DNA of 64,000 nt from Monarcha castaneiventris obscurior (taxonomy: Eukaryota > Chordata > Aves > Passeriformes > Monarchidae): NCBI GenBank assembly GCA_026261815.1, contig JAMPIT010000884.1:10925001-10989000 (forward strand), written 5' to 3'. Of the stretch, positions 47,945 to 59,699 are shown in pieces (position 1 is the first letter of the stretch; every line of letters starts with the position of its first letter). Position numbers and translations under genes: made by a program. A model generated the notes under the pieces. That model ran no database searches. It saw only the letters and a list, made by a program, of their open reading frames with translations, and was not told the origin of the DNA.

Positions 47945-48540
47945 TTATAAGAACATAATAATGGTTGCCCTGGGTCAGACTGGATGTCCATCAGCATTCT
48001 GTCTGTATTAGCAGACAGAGGTGGATTTGTAGGGACAAATCAAAGAGCAAGACAGTTACATGGGATATTTTATCAAAGACTCTTCTGACAATGATTTCAT
48101 TTCGGTTTCCTGATCCAAACATAGTCTCCATGTATTTAGACACCCTCGGTGGTATTCTTTTCCATGAGGATCACTAGTCCTTCCTGATCCCATGAGAGCT
48201 TTCAGCACCCACAGTGTCCTTCTAAAAGACTTTTTTGTTTTGAACTTGGCTTCCACAGGTTTAATTGGGCTGCCTTTGCTCTTACTGGATGAGACATAAA
48301 CAATGAATCTTCACCTACTTTGTCTGAGCCATTTAAGATTTAGCAAACCTCTTTCACATTCTGTGTCAGTTCCATGCAAATCTGAAGCAATCCTTTAGTC
48401 TAAGGTTTTCCTTATCTTTGGTCATCATATGAAGCTATTTCAGTACCTTATGAACCTCTAGATCTTTTCCTGGTCTGACAGCAACCTTTTGCAATGGTGG
48501 GGTCAGAACATTGCTCAGGGTGCAGAATGTCAGGACCTGC
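47945..48540 (-). repeat. Ancient CR1-type LINE relic, reversed
   Basis: A diverged minus-orientation CR1 relic. On plus it starts 'gttgccctgggtcagactgg', close to the 'tactgggtcagacca' block at the reversed 3' end of old sauropsid CR1 copies. It ends in a 'ggtggggtcagaacattgct' segment matching the 'circuit' part of the same element. Indels are frequent; there is no coding capacity. Confidence 0.55.
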
Positions 48541-49950
48541 TTCTCTAATCTATATTCCCCATCATTTTTGTTTGGCCATCAGAGAAAGAATGATGCTGAT
48601 TACACTAGAACCTTCAGTTTTTCTACTGAGAAAGATAAAAAACCCACCAGTTAGAAAATACGGTGAACTTTAGGATTAAAATTGTGGGACTTGAAAGAAG
48701 GAAGAGGGATTCAAAAATCCCTAGGAAGAAGAAGGAGGAGAAAGGCATGGTAGAAGAGTTCAAAAAAGGACAAGCAGAGACTGCAGATGATTTACTGTTG
48801 CATTACTATTACTGTATTACAATATATTGTTTCTCTTTCTTCTTTGCAACATTTACATTTGGCATAGAAACAGTCTTTAGAAACAGTTTTTCTTGAGGTT
48901 CTTCTTTTAAATTTGTCTTTCACCTTAACCTTTTTCTTAACATGGAGGAACCATTTTATCTAGATATTCAGAAACTGGGATCTGTAGCTTTTCTCCTAGT
49001 ATGCATCTTTTAAAAGCAGATTAAAGTGCCCATTAGGTAATATGAAATTTAGAAAGTTAGAATCTGAACAATTTGTTTAAAAAAAGGAAGAAAGCTGAAA
49101 AAACCCCTCATCATTCTCAAATACATTCCAAGATGGACTCAGTGAAAGAAGGCGGCAAATGAAAGAGTGCTTCGGCTGTGCACAGGCATGAAACCTGGGC
49201 ATATCAGAATTCTCCGAGGAACCTGTTACAGCACAGCTACCTGGAGTAAAGCTGTGGCTCTGTGCTGTGAAAGAGAACCATATAGCTGTATCTCCTGCTA
49301 AACGATAAGTCCTCAAAGATAAAGACACACTTCTAGTTTGGTCTTGATGAACTTAATGTTTTTCAGTTCCACTCTCTGTCCTCATTTGACATATTTAGTA
49401 ATGTGAGATGTTCCTCCTGATGCCTGGCCTTCCCTGCCAAGTTTTCAGAATTATGACCATAGTTGGAAGTTATAGAAATAATCTCAGGAGATACACAGAT
49501 CCAATCCAGAGCAGAGACTGGACTATCTAAATTATCTACTCTGCTTCAATTTATTTTTTACTTGTCCAGTTTTTTTCTGAAAAGTGTTGAGAACCTGTCA
49601 CCTGAACCAAAAGCTCCCTGTGCTATTTATTAACTGATTCAGCACTTCTCAAAAGCCTGGTCTTGTGCACTGACTACTCAGCACTGAAGCTGTTCGCTTT
49701 CGAACAGTGCTTGGAGGGTTCCCAACAGAAGCGGTGCAGCCACTTTCCCTGATTTCATAGTTCAGGAGCTGATATTGTTTTTGATAAATGCAAAGCTGAG
49801 AAGGAAAACCTAGAACCCAAAATATATTAAACCAGATATAGTGAGGCATTCACTCCTCCACCCTGATTCCAGCATCCAAATAAATACCTTTTCAGATGTG
49901 ATGTTGTGAGAGGTCTGGTCTGATTCACTGTATTCCAGACCCCCAAATCT
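48541..49950. other. Non-coding, perhaps more CR1 relic
   Basis: About 1.4 kb, no gene. The part at about 49340-49640 has the texture of another very old reversed CR1 ('gatgttcctcctgatgcctg', 'tccagtttttttctgaaaag') but is too diverged to call. Confidence 0.4.
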
Positions 49951-50031
49951 AAGATGTTCAGAATTTTACAGCTGGACTCAGTGACCCCAAACGTCTTTTC
50001 CTACCTTACTAATTCTATGATTCTGTGGCAT
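49951..50031 (+). repeat. CR1 LINE 3' fragment
   Basis: A short forward CR1 end: 'ctggactcagtgaccccaaa', 'cgtcttttcctaccttacta' and 'attctatgattctgtgg'. Upstream borders are not clear. Confidence 0.75.
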
Positions 50032-50502
50032 AGGGGCACTTCGGTCCCAGCAATTGTCCCTGGTGGCTGAAAGACACACAGGAGAAGATACCTGCAGTTC
50101 TTTCCTCTGAGAGGACAACATTGAGTGCTAAAATTCACCAGTATATTAATATAATTAAAGGATATTGATTAATTTAGTCTAGAGCCTTTGAAATGGATAC
50201 AGTGAGGAGAAAAGGGAGAGCTTAAAAATCATTACCAGTCGGCTGTAAGCAGTCATCATTAACTACTATTATAAAAAACAAAACAAAACAAAATACAGGA
50301 GACTGTACAGTGACCTGAAGCTGTCTGAAAGACAGTGCCCATATTTCTTATTGATTTGCATTTATGTGTGAAATGTATTGTGGGGCACCCCTGTGCTTTC
50401 AAATATTTCATTACAGACCAATCATTAAGACAGAAAGACCTATATGGATGCCATCAAGGGCACTTAGTAAACGTGTTTGTGTGTGCTTGTGTTAGCAATG
50501 GG
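50032..50502. other. Non-coding, nothing recognised
   Basis: About 470 bp. A short (AAAAC)n patch lies at about 50275-50293. Otherwise nothing was seen. Confidence 0.5.
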
Positions 50503-50572
50503 CTATAACATATAACATAACATAACATAACATAACATAACATAACATAACATAACATAACATAACATAACA
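50503..50572 (+). repeat. (ATAAC)n microsatellite, left part
   Basis: About thirteen ATAAC units, pure toward the right. The array stops abruptly at the LTR start and resumes for two units at 52127-52136, so the LTR inserted into it. Confidence 0.95.
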
Positions 50573-52126
50573 CGTCGTGGTTTAGCATAGCTGGGAATTG
50601 TAGTTAAAGAAGGCTCCATCTGCCATGGAAGTGATTCTTTGTGAAGAGGCGCTTACAGCTTCCTCTGGACCCAACAGAATCAATCAATTGGCTAGGTTGA
50701 ATATTGGCAACTTTTTTAAACCACTTAGAGAGCTTGACACTCCTTTGTGGTCCACATTTTAAGAAGGAACAAAGCCCGGGAAACCCTCTTTTGCTTCCGG
50801 TGGCCGAACAGGTAACTGGGGGGCAGGGAGGGGGGGGCCGGGCCGGGCCGGGCTCTGCTGGCTGGTCCTGGCCGGGTCAGCTGGGGGTGGCTTGGCTGAG
50901 ATCGCAGCCGCTCCTGCTCGCCGGACACCCCCCAGAGACCAGGCCGGCCCTCACCCCTAGAGCGGCCGAAATTCATCTGAGACTGCTGCCCGGCAGGATC
51001 ATGGGGCCAAGAGAAAAACGAATTCCAAACTCCAGCTGCAAGGCCCAGGTGAGATTAACTCTTAGTGCTGTAAGATTCTTCCAGACCAGATGAAGCCTGC
51101 AGACATCAATCCTCTCCCAGGTCAGAGGAAAGGGAAAGGTGAAGGCGCGTGAAGAAAACACTATAAAGATGCCCAAGTCAGTGGGGAAGAAAGAGCTGAG
51201 ACCCTGAGAGAGGAGAATGAGATGCTTCAATCCTAGAAGCTGAAATTCTGTTGTAAAACTATGATGATGGACTATGATATATCAGAATACCCGTTGTAAT
51301 GTCTTGAAAGCATGGGGGGGGCAGGGGGTGGAGCGTTCAAACTGCAACCATGAGCAAAAGTACTTGTACTAGAATAAACAAACACTGAAGTAGCTGTAAC
51401 TTGTTGTGAGCAACAGTACCTGTGCTGCAATAAGTAAATGCTGAAGTAGCTGTGATCTGATGAGAAACTTGAGCAGAGATCCCACAACCAAAAAGGACCT
51501 GTGTCTGGAGATGAAGATACTCCCAGAGAGTGTTCTTACGCCTTTCAGGCACTTTGATAAGTGAAGAGAACTTTTGTTTCTGAACGGCTCATCCTTAAAA
51601 ATGGTACCCCATTAACTAAAGAAACCCTCAAAAGCAGCTGTGGGGAAAGCTGTTAGTTGGGGGAAGGGACTTCCACATGCAAGCAGAAAACCATCCCGGG
51701 CGGCTGCCTTGCTGTGACATTAACACTGCAAGAGATTGTTTCTTGTGGAGATGTTTCCATAGTTTGACCAAGAGAGACTCCTCTCCCTAAGTGAACTGAA
51801 AACCAGAAATTATTATATAGGTGGTAAACTGACTAAAAATCTCAAGGGTTGTGGGTTTTTTAATGTTGTCAGTAGAAGGGAAGAAGGGAGGAGAGGTGGG
51901 GGGAGAGCGGTGTTCTGAAGGTTTAGTCTGACTTTTTTTTTTCCCCCTCTTTTAAGTCTGTTAATAAACTTGTTTATATTCTTTAAGTTTTGTGCCTGCT
52001 TTGCCTTTCCTCCTAATGCTTATCTCACAGAAAGGACATTGGCGGGGGGGGGGTAATGCCCAATTTAACCTGAAACCACTACACTGAATTGGCGTTTCCT
52101 CCCGGTTACAAACTGAACCCGCTACA
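50573..52126 (+). mobile_element. Solo LTR, long ERV family (copy 2), inserted in a microsatellite
   Basis: A forward LTR of the same family as 15093-16240. It starts 'cgtcgtggttta' (first TG apparently CG). AATAAA lies at 51963-51968. The shared 3' block ('gtgcctgctttgc', 'ctaatgcttatctcacag', 'ggacattgg') ends 'aaaccactaca' at 52083. A 43-bp tail, 'ctgaattggcg' to 'aacccgctaca', follows before the microsatellite resumes; copy 1 lacks it. The 6-mer 'ataaca' flanks both sides but is uninformative inside an ATAAC array. Near 50.82-50.86 kb there is a (GGGCC)n/G-run patch. No internal retroviral genes are present. Confidence 0.75.
51356..51472 (+). repeat. About 60-bp tandem duplication inside the LTR
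   Basis: Two consecutive copies of a roughly 60-bp unit. Shared landmarks are 'agtac(t/c)tgt', 'aataa(a/g)(c/t)aaa' and 'ctgaagtagctgt'. The copies differ at several sites, so the duplication is old. U3 repeats of this sort often carry enhancers. Confidence 0.75.
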
Positions 52127-52136
52127 ATAACATAAC
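52127..52136 (+). repeat. (ATAAC)n microsatellite, right remnant
   Basis: Two ATAAC units directly after the LTR, the continuation of the array at 50503-50572. Confidence 0.85.
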
Positions 52137-55100
52137 AGGAACAAACCAGATACCACCTACCTGGTGGCTCCATGTTCCCTGTTGTGGATGTTAGCTGTGG
52201 ATATTAGCTGTTTTCTTGGAGAGGAATTTTAAAAACTGTTTAGTATTATTTCTGAGCTCTGCTGCAATTAGCAAAATCATGTAAAGCATAAAATCTGGCA
52301 ATATTATATCTCTGTAAACAAAAGGTCATTACTGCCTATGTTTTCTTTTATTGTTGCTGTTTGATTCAAACAAACAAGCAAAACCCCGTCAAGTAAATAA
52401 CTGCACCTGTGTTTTACTCTGAGGTTCTGGTGCAGTGCTGTGTGGGTGTCTCATAGCAAAGAGGTAAATCAAACTGAGGGGTTTTTTTAATCACATAATA
52501 TGAGTATTTTATAACAGCACTAACTCATAAGTGCCTGGATTAAGCACCATAAGAAAACTTGGGCCCCGAGTCACAAAAGCACTTAGAACTTCAGAGTTCC
52601 AGATCCCATCAGTGTGAATCCAGAACACAGTGTCCTTATCATAAGCTGACAAACATTGCCAAGATAGTCTCTAAAATCACAAGCAGTGTTTGAGTATTGA
52701 TCCTTAGGAGGTGCAAAATTGGCTTCAGTGTGCTTAATTGACTTGAATATTCACATTTATACCCAGTCCCTTGTGCAGAGTCCTTCAAACATGGGTGTGG
52801 TAATGATGATTCAGAGGAACATTGATGCCTTGTCACTGCTTACAGTAACTGAAGTTCTGGCCTGGTTTGATATGCAAATGTTAGAAGCTTGAAAAGCTTG
52901 TGACTCACCAAGAATGAGTAAGGACTGAAATGTGAGCTTTGAACAGCAGCATAAGGTAAAATGGTGCTGGAAAATTTCTTTTCATTGCCCAGTTTGAGTT
53001 TACAGCATATAAATGGAGCACTGTCAACACTAGCAGGGATATTGTGTGTCATCCAATGCTTGACTTAATTTTTAAATCCCTAGCTGTTGGAATCATGTGA
53101 TTGCATAGATTCTCCACTTTAATTTGTACAAATAATTGAATTTCTAGTGATTATTTCTGAATGTTTGACCACACTACTCCTACAAAATTATTAAAGGTGG
53201 CAAACCCCCATAACTTATTGCTTTTTTAAAGTCCCATATTTTTTAAGTTGCTTCTATGATTAGTTGGGGATACAGCATTTGAATGCATTACTTTTGTCAG
53301 TATTCTGAATGTAAAATGGTAAAAAGTTTTTTGGGTTTGATTGGTTTTTAAATTTTGTTCATTTGCATTCAGTGACCTGTTCAGATATATTTGAACAATG
53401 ACATTACTGGTGTTCTACTACTGAAAATTATGTGTAGCCTTTACACTGTGGTGTGTAAAGGTATCCTAAAGTTAGAGACAAGGCCAATGTAAACGTATCT
53501 TAAAAGTTAGAGAAATGGGTGGAAGGCAGGCTGTAAGTTTCTTACTCATCCCTCTCTGGTGAGGAATGATGCAGTTTTAGGTCCCACACTGTAATTTCCA
53601 CTACAGCTCCAGAGTTACAGTACACAGCAGTGGGAAGGCATGTCACAACAGATCCTCAAGCTGTTCCAGGAACAATTGAAGTAACTCCACTTACTCATTG
53701 AAATACCCTCATCGGATAATCTGATTGTGCAACTTAGTCTCCTCTGCCTTCAGGTTCTCAAAAGCAATCCTCTGTTTATCCAGATTAGGGCAGAATTTTG
53801 ATTATTTGTTGAGTAACTTCCCTGGCTCATATTTTCACACACACAAAACATGGGGGCAGGAATGTGCAGTACGGCTCATCTTTTCTGCAGAGGACCAGCT
53901 GGATAATAATCCAGGATGCTGATCTCTCAGATTGGAAAAACTAGTTGTTCACAGTGTGGGTTGGACACTGGGCATGTTTTTTAAATCTTGTTATTTTTTG
54001 AAAAATAATTTTATTTGGGCATCATAACTGACACCAAAACTGACTGAAATGTGTACAATGAGAAAGAGGGGACAAATTCTGCGGACCTTGAAAGGACAAA
54101 TAAATTTTTGGTTCCCATACCTCTGGAGAGCCCCAGGTTATTTAAAGGCTGAAGTGAGCTGTGGGACTGCTTAGCTTGTTTTTGACTTCAGAGAGCTGGA
54201 AGAAGCATTGAAGGAGTAGGATTTCTCTGTGTATCAATGAGCCATATGGGGAGTTTGTGTAATATCTCCTTGAGGGGAAAGGAATGAAACACAGTCATGA
54301 TTCTCTGTTTCTTCTTTAAAAAGTTCATCATTATAGGACTTCTGCTCCTGGAAAAGACTCCACCCTCTGACATGCAGAACCAACCACATTCTTAATAGCA
54401 GATACTCCATTGTAACACATAGAGACACAAGGCATGGCTCTGTGCTGGGCTGTAATTTGTTTTTGTCATCTATCTACTGACTAATGTGACAACCCACACA
54501 AGTATTTATTTCCAGAAGGAGGAATGCATAATGAGAGCTGTAGATCTCCCAAGTTCTGAAAAGCTGCTTAATGAAAAGGAGGGGGAAAGAGCAGCCTCCC
54601 ACCCTTCCTCCTAAATGACAGGTTTTCCAAAGCCCAAGCACCAAATTCAACAACTTTGAAATTGGCCTTATGCATTTTTTAACTGGCATTTTCTCTCTGC
54701 TGTAGCTTCAGAGAAGCTGGTATTTGTTCTTTGTTGGGCTGGGGGTATGTGAGGACTTAAAGTGAGATGTTGCCAGAATGCGAATGCCTCTGGGAGCTGA
54801 GAGGGTGAAAGGCTGGATTGCATGCTGCATTGCACATGAATGACACATGCTTCTGCACACTCAGCCCACTTTGGCTCCCTAAATCTGATTAAAATACAAA
54901 AATCCTGTAACAGTGGGGTGCCCATCAGAAATTCTGGCCATGTCAGAGGCCCTTGCAAGCCCAGCTACAGCTGCAGGTGAAACTCCTGAGCAATTCAAGT
55001 CACAAAGTAGGTGGAAGGCTTTAAGGGAGAGGGGAGGAGATTTATCTCTTTGAAGGGCTGATGAAAGGAAACAGAGGATGTGCTGTTTCATGGGAGCCTC

Positions 55101-57414
55101 ATCCCAGAGCAGGATTCCTTCTCTGGAAGGTCAAGCTTTACCTGAAAATAAGTTATTAGTCTCTAATTAGTTGAATGCCACAGTGGTGTTCTATGAGATG
55201 TCAGACTAGGTGAACTCCACCATCCTTTGGAGCCTGAGGATGAATGGCAACATGTAGGGTCTTCTTCCCTTCAACTGTACTAATGCTGCTCCTGGGTCTT
55301 TGCTTGGATGGCAACTCATTTCATCTCAGCACAGGTCTGTCGGTGCACTGCTGAACCATCACACCTGCACACTGTTGAAACAGCGGTGTTGAAACAGTGG
55401 TGTTGAAACAGTGGTGAAACATTTCAACACGGGTTGAAATGCTCATGTTATTTTCATTTACTTCTAGTTATTACTGTCACCTTAGGAGGTTTGAAAGCAA
55501 AACCAGTGATAAAAAAGTTTGCAAAGCTATTCTATCAAAGAGCAGTGCATCTTACTGGAAGTTTAACATAGCACCATAGGTGGCCTTTCCTCTGACTCAG
55601 CTCTTTATTAGGAATAACAGTTCTTTGAATACAGATTTAGTGTAACTAAAATGGGTTTCATTTACACACCATTAGTTAATATAACGGGTTAATTTTATGT
55701 GAGGCAATTGTCTTCTGAGAAAATCCCCTGACCTGAATCAAGAGAATTTGGCTTCAGTGCACAAAATACTGAAGGTAAAATATAAGTTTCTGGTGGATTC
55801 TCTGGCCCTGTTCATTTTTGGCCTAGTACTGAGCTGGGTTCAGGGATCAATAGAGCAAGCAGTGAATTTCCCAGGAACATGAGAAGCTGATTTGGCCCAA
55901 GACATAATTTGAGGCTGTCAAAAGTGTTCCCTTATATTCTACCCCAAGCTTGGTGCCCGCTGTGGGTATGGAGAAAACCAGAATCATTGTCCCTGTCTTT
56001 CAGGAAAAGAACATCTGAGTTACCAGGCAGCTATCCTGTGAAGCTGGGAAAAAGGCGTAAGTGGCTGGAAGCTAAAGCTGGAAATAAAATGAGGATTTTC
56101 GATATTGAAAGCCATGAACCTAGTAAAATAGTAGGTGCTATTACTTGAGATATTTAAATTGAGGTTTCACTTTGGTTGCAGAACGGCTTCCAGGAAGAAA
56201 TTGTAAATTTCATGCAAGTATTCCTGAATTAGGTTTTCTGAATGGTGCAACGTGATCCAGTAGTCACATAATCCTAAAGTTGACTTAAAACATTTTGCTC
56301 TGCAGATAGTCATGTCCTGACCACTCTGTGATAGCCAGCAGGATGTGACAGCCCATGAGATGGAAACCAGTGGTTGTCCAAAGGAATTTTCATGTATCCA
56401 GGCACAGATATTCTGGTAGACCTGAATTACTGTGCATGCCTGGTTAAGCAGCTTTGGGCTGGAACTTGATTCACACCCTGTGGCTTGAGGCACTTATGGA
56501 ACTGCCCTACAGATCTGACAGGCCTCCTCTAGCAGTCATTGCAAATGCTTTTTCGGAGGAGCCTGTCCACAGAAAAATGGAACCAGGTTTGGAATGCTTG
56601 GGCCAGTCTCCAAGGTAAATGTAACTGCTTTTCAGGGACAGCAATTCCTCAAGGTGCTAGTGAAGATGTGCAGCCCTCATTTGTTCTTGCCCATGTATGA
56701 AGAAACATAGCAAAAGACCAAGGAAAATGCAAATGTCTTGTAGCATTCTATTGTTGGAAGTCAGGCGTGGTGGCAGTCAGTGGTTAAATACATCTCTATT
56801 CCTGCTGATGCTGTGGAAAGTTTGTAATTGCCCTTGAAGGGCTTGTCTTTTTCATAAACAGCGTATTTTTCATGGTTGCTTGTGGCTCAGCTGACACATG
56901 CCTCTTGATTCTTTAATATAACACAATGTAGAGTGATTGTCCTGAAACTCATGTATCATTTTTTCCCTGTACTATCCTGTCAGTTAGTAATATTATCAGC
57001 TCCTGTCCTTTCAGTTATTGGCCAGTTGAAAGAAATCAGGCTTTGTGAGAACTTTTTTTTTACTTCAACATAAAAATGGTTTAAAAGTCACTTTAAAAGT
57101 ATTTCTGTATGAAACTGTAGGAAATTCTCACTCATTTTGCCAGCCCTTAAAAAGAATCACAAGTGATTATAAAAAAATTGAGGTGTCTAATTATAGTTTA
57201 GTCACAATGATGCAAGGGCAGATTTCTACTGCCATGAGTCAACTTTTGCTTGTTCTTGTGCTCTTTGCCAGGACACTGAGTTTGTCCAGGTCATTTTGCT
57301 TTGTCTCCTGCATAGCTGTAAAAATCTTTCTTGATAAGGTCATACCCAAGCTTCATTGCTCAGCATGATCAATCTTAGCAGTAGCAGCCTCCTTCCTAGC
57401 CAAAACTGCTCTTA
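52137..57414. other. Long non-coding stretch
   Basis: About 5.3 kb with no supportable gene or mobile element. Open frames are at most about 108 codons and have no domain. A 14-bp tandem repeat lies at 55373-55414. The right edge is the insertion point of ERV-B. Confidence 0.5.
55373..55414 (+). repeat. 14-bp tandem repeat, three units
   Basis: Three units of 'tgttgaaacagtgg' (the first has one substitution), followed by a partial inverted copy 'tttcaaca', so the strand could fold back. Confidence 0.9.
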
Positions 57415-57420
57415 CATTAC

Positions 57421-57777
57421 TGCGGGGGAAACGAGACCCCTGGACAACGAATATGATTACGCAGGAATCTCTCTATTTATTGTTTACATTTCTCCATTCT
57501 TATGCATTTCTGTAAGTGTCATTCACACAATCACGCATGACCCGATTGGACCCTCCGTATTGTCCACGTGCCCTGCATGCACCCCTCAGGGGTCCTGATT
57601 GGTTCTAGTCCAGGATGGTACAGTCCCTCCTTATCTGCTTTCTTGCTGCCTTGTTATTCTTTCTTCCAACGTCTTCTTTCCCAATTTAGCACTTCTTACA
57701 TTCCTCAGGCCCTGATAAGAGCAACTACACGGAACTTGGCTGGTGCACTCCTGCCAGGATTCTTATGCTTTGCAACA
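57421..57777 (-). repeat. ERV-B 3' LTR
   Basis: 357 bp, minus strand TGTTGCAAAGC... to ...CCCCCGCA, with proper TG/CA ends. AATAAA (plus TTTATT, 57476-57481) lies near the 3' end, and CCAAT motifs (plus 'attgg', near 57547 and 57600) lie in U3. Confidence 0.94.
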
Positions 57778-57967
57778 TCTCCCCTCTTTTCTTCTTATTT
57801 GCACCAGCCAAGTTCCCTTTACTATGTTTTCCATTAACCAGATCGCTGATGTCTTTATACATAGAATAACATTCAATGCATATGTGGAATAACACAAGTA
57901 ACACAGTAATGGCTAACAGTAATTGCAATATTCCCTTCACCATTCTTACACCTGGGCCCATGTGCAA
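57725..57967 (-). pseudogene. env: ERV-B env, transmembrane-subunit tail
   Basis: An 80-codon frame. Residues about 9-32 form a strong membrane helix ('GILQLLLAITVLLVLFHICI'), followed by a basic cytoplasmic tail (GKHSKGN, NKKKRGE). The frame crosses the polypurine tract and ends in the LTR. This fits the end of a retroviral Env TM subunit, which anchors the glycoprotein. The surface subunit, fusion peptide and ectodomain are missing upstream, replaced by an AT-rich repeat block. Confidence 0.65.
57778..57797 (-). other. ERV-B polypurine tract
   Basis: Minus strand AAGAAGAAAAGAGGGGAGA immediately before the 3' LTR start TGTTGC. Confidence 0.88.
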
Positions 57968-58061
57968 GTAGTAGTTTCATTGTGCAACATAGTTAATATT
58001 TTATCCTAGTTTATTATGTATACCTAATATCTCAACTTATTAAGCATATCTTATTTAATTT

Positions 58062-58320
58062 AATATCTTGTCTCATCCAGTACATCTGATATCTTATCCA
58101 GTACATCTTATATCTTATCTAATATCTTATCTTATATCTTATCCAGTACATCTTACATCTTATCCAGTACATCTTACATTTTATCTAATATCTCATCTTA
58201 TCTCTTATCTTATCCAGTACATCTTATATTTTATCCTAAATCTTATTTTATCTTATACATTTGATATCTTATCTAATATCTTATCTAATGTCTTATTTTA
58301 TCCAGTACATTTAAACAATA
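58062..58320 (-). repeat. AT-rich degenerate tandem block inside ERV-B
   Basis: About 260 bp built from variations of 'atcttatccagtacatctta' and 'atatcttatctaat' units in irregular order. It stands where most of env should be. It may be expanded env sequence or filler after a deletion. Confidence 0.8.
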
Positions 58321-58379
58321 GCAATATCAAAAACAAAAAAAAAAAAAGGAAAAAACAACACAATATCTATTCATCAGTA

Positions 58380-59300
58380 GTATCAGAGATTGAAGTATCC
58401 TTCTCAAGCCAGATACAAATCTACTTTGCTGGTATCCCTCGGGGTCTTTTATCTGTAATGACACAAGCATAACTCTTTTCCCCCATTAGCAACTCCACAG
58501 GTCCCTCCTATGACCCTGACATAGGATTCTTAAAACAAACTTCTGGTCAGTGCTGAGACAATTCAGAGTCTTACTGCAAGCCTGAGTAATGGTTTAATGC
58601 TGGTGGATTTCTGCAAGCACCTGTTAATCGTAGATGGTTCATAACATAAACTGCTTTCAGTACTCTGTCCTGCGGGCTCAGCCCATCTTTTCCCCCCTCT
58701 TTTTTTTTTTGTTTTGTTTTTTTGGTGGTTGTTGTTGTTGTTGGTTGTTTGTTTGTTTATCAAGCAGCCCTTTTAATACCTGATGTGTCCTTTCAATTAT
58801 GGCCTGTCCGGTGGAATTACCTGGAATGCCCGTGCTATGCCTCACTCCCCAAAGAGCCAAAAACTCTTGGGTTCACTGGGCTGTATACCCTGACCCATTA
58901 TCTGTTTTTATTTCCTGAGGCAAGCTCATTATGGCAAAGCAGCCTCGCCAATGTGGAATAACCAAACGAGATCCTTCACTTGTTATAGGAGTGACCTAAA
59001 CTATGGCCAAAAAGGTGTCTATGGTCACATGAAGGCATTTGAAGCGACCAAAAGGGGCATTAATAGTCACATTAATCTGCCATAATTGCAGAGGTCTTAG
59101 GCCATGAGGATTGACTCCAGGACCGAACCCGCCAACTGTACCCTGACATTGTGGGCAAGTTGAAACAATTCCCTGTGCATTTTGCAATGATATCCCAAAT
59201 TGCTTGTGCAGAACTTTTGCGCTTTGATGAAAGAACTCGTGAGCCCTTCTGGCTTGACTGAACTTATCAATATTGGGGGAAGCAGAGGCCCACAGTGGTG
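58380..59300 (-). pseudogene. pol: ERV-B pol, integrase relic
   Basis: Integrase pieces in several frames. The zinc module is intact (FFHQ...HKQF...CPQC, about 59140-59240). The first core acidic site reads WQINVT, with Asn in place of Asp. A stop follows at 58996. KTDNGSGY and GQAIIERTH carry the second and third acidic residues, with a stop between them. Next comes a low-complexity insertion (58688-58759), and then frames matching the C-terminal DNA-binding end ('GEKSYACVITDKRP') to about 58380. Non-functional. Confidence 0.85.
58688..58759 (-). repeat. A/C-rich low-complexity insertion in ERV-B integrase
   Basis: On plus this is T- and G-rich: a C6 run, T10, 'gttttg', four or five TTG units and three TTTG units. 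It interrupts integrase directly after the 'LLDKQ' segment. Units of AAC and CAAA on the coding strand resemble slippage growth of an A-rich codon run. Confidence 0.85.
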
Positions 59301-59690
59301 CTACTAACTGGTCAGCCCTCTCGTTCCCCAGGGCCAGACCTTCCATTAATCCGGAGTGACTCCATATATGGGTGATGAAACAATTCTGCCTGCGGGAATT
59401 AAGTTGCCACAACCACGGGTTCTGAATTTCCTTCAGCAATGACCGTTCTATGCGGTCAACAGCACCTACTACATAAAGAAAATCAGAAACAATGATGTTA
59501 ACAGGGTCATCTGGCCATCTCTCAAATACCCAGATTACTGCACATAACTCAAGGACCTGCAAAGAGTCTCTTGGCCCTCAAGGATTTCACTGAGCCATTT
59601 GCCTTTATCTTGCCAAGTTAGTCCTGCTTTAGAAGTCTTTTGACTGACCTCAGTGAAAACCTGAGGCCTTTTACAGGTTGTTTTAATAGC
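59050..59690 (-). pseudogene. pol: ERV-B pol, RNase H relic
   Basis: RNase H sequence is readable across a frame break near 59562. The expected first catalytic Asp motif reads VFTEVSQ, with Glu at that place. VLELCAVIW keeps the second acidic residue, VSDFLY the third, and NERADQLV the last. The listed frame 58996-59562 also contains the start of integrase. Non-functional because of the break. Confidence 0.75.
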
Positions 59691-59699
59691 TAAGGTGAC

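Noticed and set aside
52084..52126. 43-bp tail after the LTR as a primer-binding site
   Set aside because: It contains 'tggcgtttcctcccgg' a few bases after the LTR end, but the reverse complement does not form a tRNA T-arm and acceptor, so I do not call a primer site.
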